In this document: piece after piece, positions 22,450-22,994 of the stretch | Layout: every line of letters begins with the position of its first letter | Position numbering within the stretch: the first letter of the stretch is position 1 | From: Haemophilus sp. | Lineage (GTDB): Bacteria > Pseudomonadota > Gammaproteobacteria > Enterobacterales > Pasteurellaceae | DNA length: 22,994 nt | Reading direction: 5' to 3' | Assembly (NCBI GenBank): GCA_019423005.1 | Contig: JAHZCF010000099.1 | Coordinates: 1 to 22,994, forward strand | Translations under genes and position numbers: made by a program | Notes under the pieces: generated by a model | Told to the model about the DNA's origin: nothing | The model's input: the letters and a program-made list of their open reading frames with translations, nothing else | Databases searched by the model: none

Positions 22450-22809
22450 TTATCCCCAAGGCTTAGCATCAGGTTTGCTATGTTTTTTTCGCCACTGAAT
22501 ACATATAGGTCTATTCCACATTGTTCTTTCTTCGCAGATAGGGCCACCTTTTAAATACCAGCCTTTTTTCTCTAAACAAAGATTCACCTCTGGATCATCA
22601 CTTTCACCGGTAACAAAATCCATACCGCAATCCTTCATATCTTTTTCTTTTCTATCAACATATTTAGTTAAAACATTAGGATCTGATTCAGGGAATAATG
22701 CATCTGCATTACGCAAACGCCAATGATCATGTGGTGGCGGAGGTTGAAATCCGCCAAAAGAACAACCAAACAAAGTTAGAGATAATAGTAGTGGTAATGT
22801 AAATCTCAT
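22450..22809 (-). CDS. Small cysteine-containing lipoprotein, function unknown
   Basis: A 119-residue protein with a lipoprotein signal: charged start MRF, hydrophobic stretch LPLLLSLTL and lipobox LFGC, with lipidation at Cys16. The residue at +2 is Ser, so outer-membrane sorting is expected. The mature part is proline-rich at first (QPPPP) and contains four further cysteines (61, 78, 92 and 103), enough for two disulfides, in 'KDCGMD', 'NLCLEKKGW', 'GPICEERT' and 'PICIQW'. AGGAAA lies at good distance before the ATG. It precedes the YD-repeat gene by 85 bases on the same strand, so they could be cotranscribed. I know no function for this family. Confidence 0.75.
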   Translation of the reverse strand: MRFTLPLLLSLTLFGCSFGGFQPPPPHDHWRLRNADALFPESDPNVLTKYVDRKEKDMKDCGMDFVTGESDDPEVNLCLEKKGWYLKGGPICEERTMWNRPICIQWRKKHSKPDAKPWG

Positions 22810-22909
22810 CTTATCGTTTCCTCGCCTATTTTGATTTTAGAAAGTTAGTGTATAACTTCTTAAAGTTAGGTTATTTAATCATATAAGCACTAAAAAACAT
22901 ATAAAAAAA

Positions 22910-22937
22910 ACCGCACTTTAATCTCTCAAAGTGCGGT
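22910..22937 (-). terminator. Terminator of inverted uptake sequences for the right-edge gene
   Basis: ACCGCACTTT (22910-22919) and AAAGTGCGGT (22928-22937) form a perfect 10-bp stem with an 8-base loop. A run of eight T follows on the minus strand. It lies 22 bases after the stop codon at 22960. Confidence 0.85.
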
Positions 22938-22959
22938 CAGTTTTACTTCAGTTTTTTGC

Positions 22960-22994
22960 TTATTTGTTTAATGCAGTAAGAATGTCATCAACAC
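22960..22994 (-). CDS. C-terminal end of an unidentified gene running off the right edge
   Basis: A minus-strand frame ends VDDILTALNK followed by TAA at 22962-22960 and then the inverted-uptake terminator. The spacing and terminator make a real gene end likely, but ten residues are too few to identify it. Confidence 0.55.
   Translation of the reverse strand, partial: VDDILTALNK

Larger units (their letters stand above)
185..22937. repeat. DNA uptake sequences (AAGTGCGGT), about 20 exact copies
   Basis: First bases of the exact 9-mers are as follows. AAGTGCGGT on the + strand: 185, 816, 2226, 5372, 7253, 8411, 9665, 10194, 12985, 17514, 19099, 22929. ACCGCACTT: 2243, 3673, 9504, 12326, 18222, 18828, 21444, 22910. 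Chance would give far fewer than one in this length. Many continue into TCAA(A/T), as in the Haemophilus-type extended consensus. They mark DNA for natural uptake, and two inverted pairs (2226/2243 and 22910/22929) also act as terminators. Confidence 0.95.

Overview
The window comes from a member of the Pasteurellaceae of the Haemophilus type. The clearest sign is about 20 exact copies of the 9-bp DNA uptake sequence AAGTGCGGT or its complement. The protein sequences, the AT-rich base composition and the pairing rluA-like/xthA/DUF695 also fit Haemophilus (H. parainfluenzae or a close relative is my guess; the species is inference). Most of the window is ordinary chromosomal core. I saw no insertion sequence, prophage, CRISPR array or rRNA.

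Layout from left to right. (1) 1-1158: the C-terminal half of hypF, convergent with lysO, a lysine exporter. (2) 2278-3369: aroG on the minus strand, with a near-perfect TrpR operator in its upstream region. (3) 3786-5177: a DegQ/DegP periplasmic protease with a candidate sigma-E promoter, convergent with uvrB. (4) 7265-7861: a non-coding stretch with a DnaA-box palindrome and a tRNA-Asn(GTT) gene with a strong promoter and terminator. (5) 7862-10193: a minus-strand cluster of an RluA-like pseudouridine synthase, xthA and a DUF695/RraB-like protein, divergent from clsA by 18 bp. (6) 11734-13254: a NhaC-superfamily transporter preceded by a lysine riboswitch, and therefore probably a lysine importer (LysW type). 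(7) 13789-16398: hns, then purU-aroA overlapping by one base. (8) 16442-20950: folE on the minus strand, then moeA-moeB (one-base overlap) and yedE-yedF. (9) 21074-22809: three small AT-rich minus-strand genes of unknown role, two of them with export signals, followed by the last codons of a gene that runs off the right edge.

Functional links. Aromatic metabolism appears twice, as the first shikimate-pathway step (aroG) and the sixth (aroA), with TrpR control likely on aroG. Lysine traffic appears twice, as the exporter lysO and the riboswitch-controlled importer. Folate and one-carbon chemistry appears as purU and folE. The moeA-moeB and yedE-yedF genes together suggest support for molybdenum/selenium enzymes such as formate dehydrogenase, alongside hydrogenase maturation by HypF.

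No clearly new biological system stands out. The points most worth a second look are a readable two-state model for the lysine riboswitch, a MoeB that lacks all four zinc cysteines, uptake sequences sitting directly at two start codons, a possible pseudoknot before yedE, and the unassigned small exported proteins at the right end.
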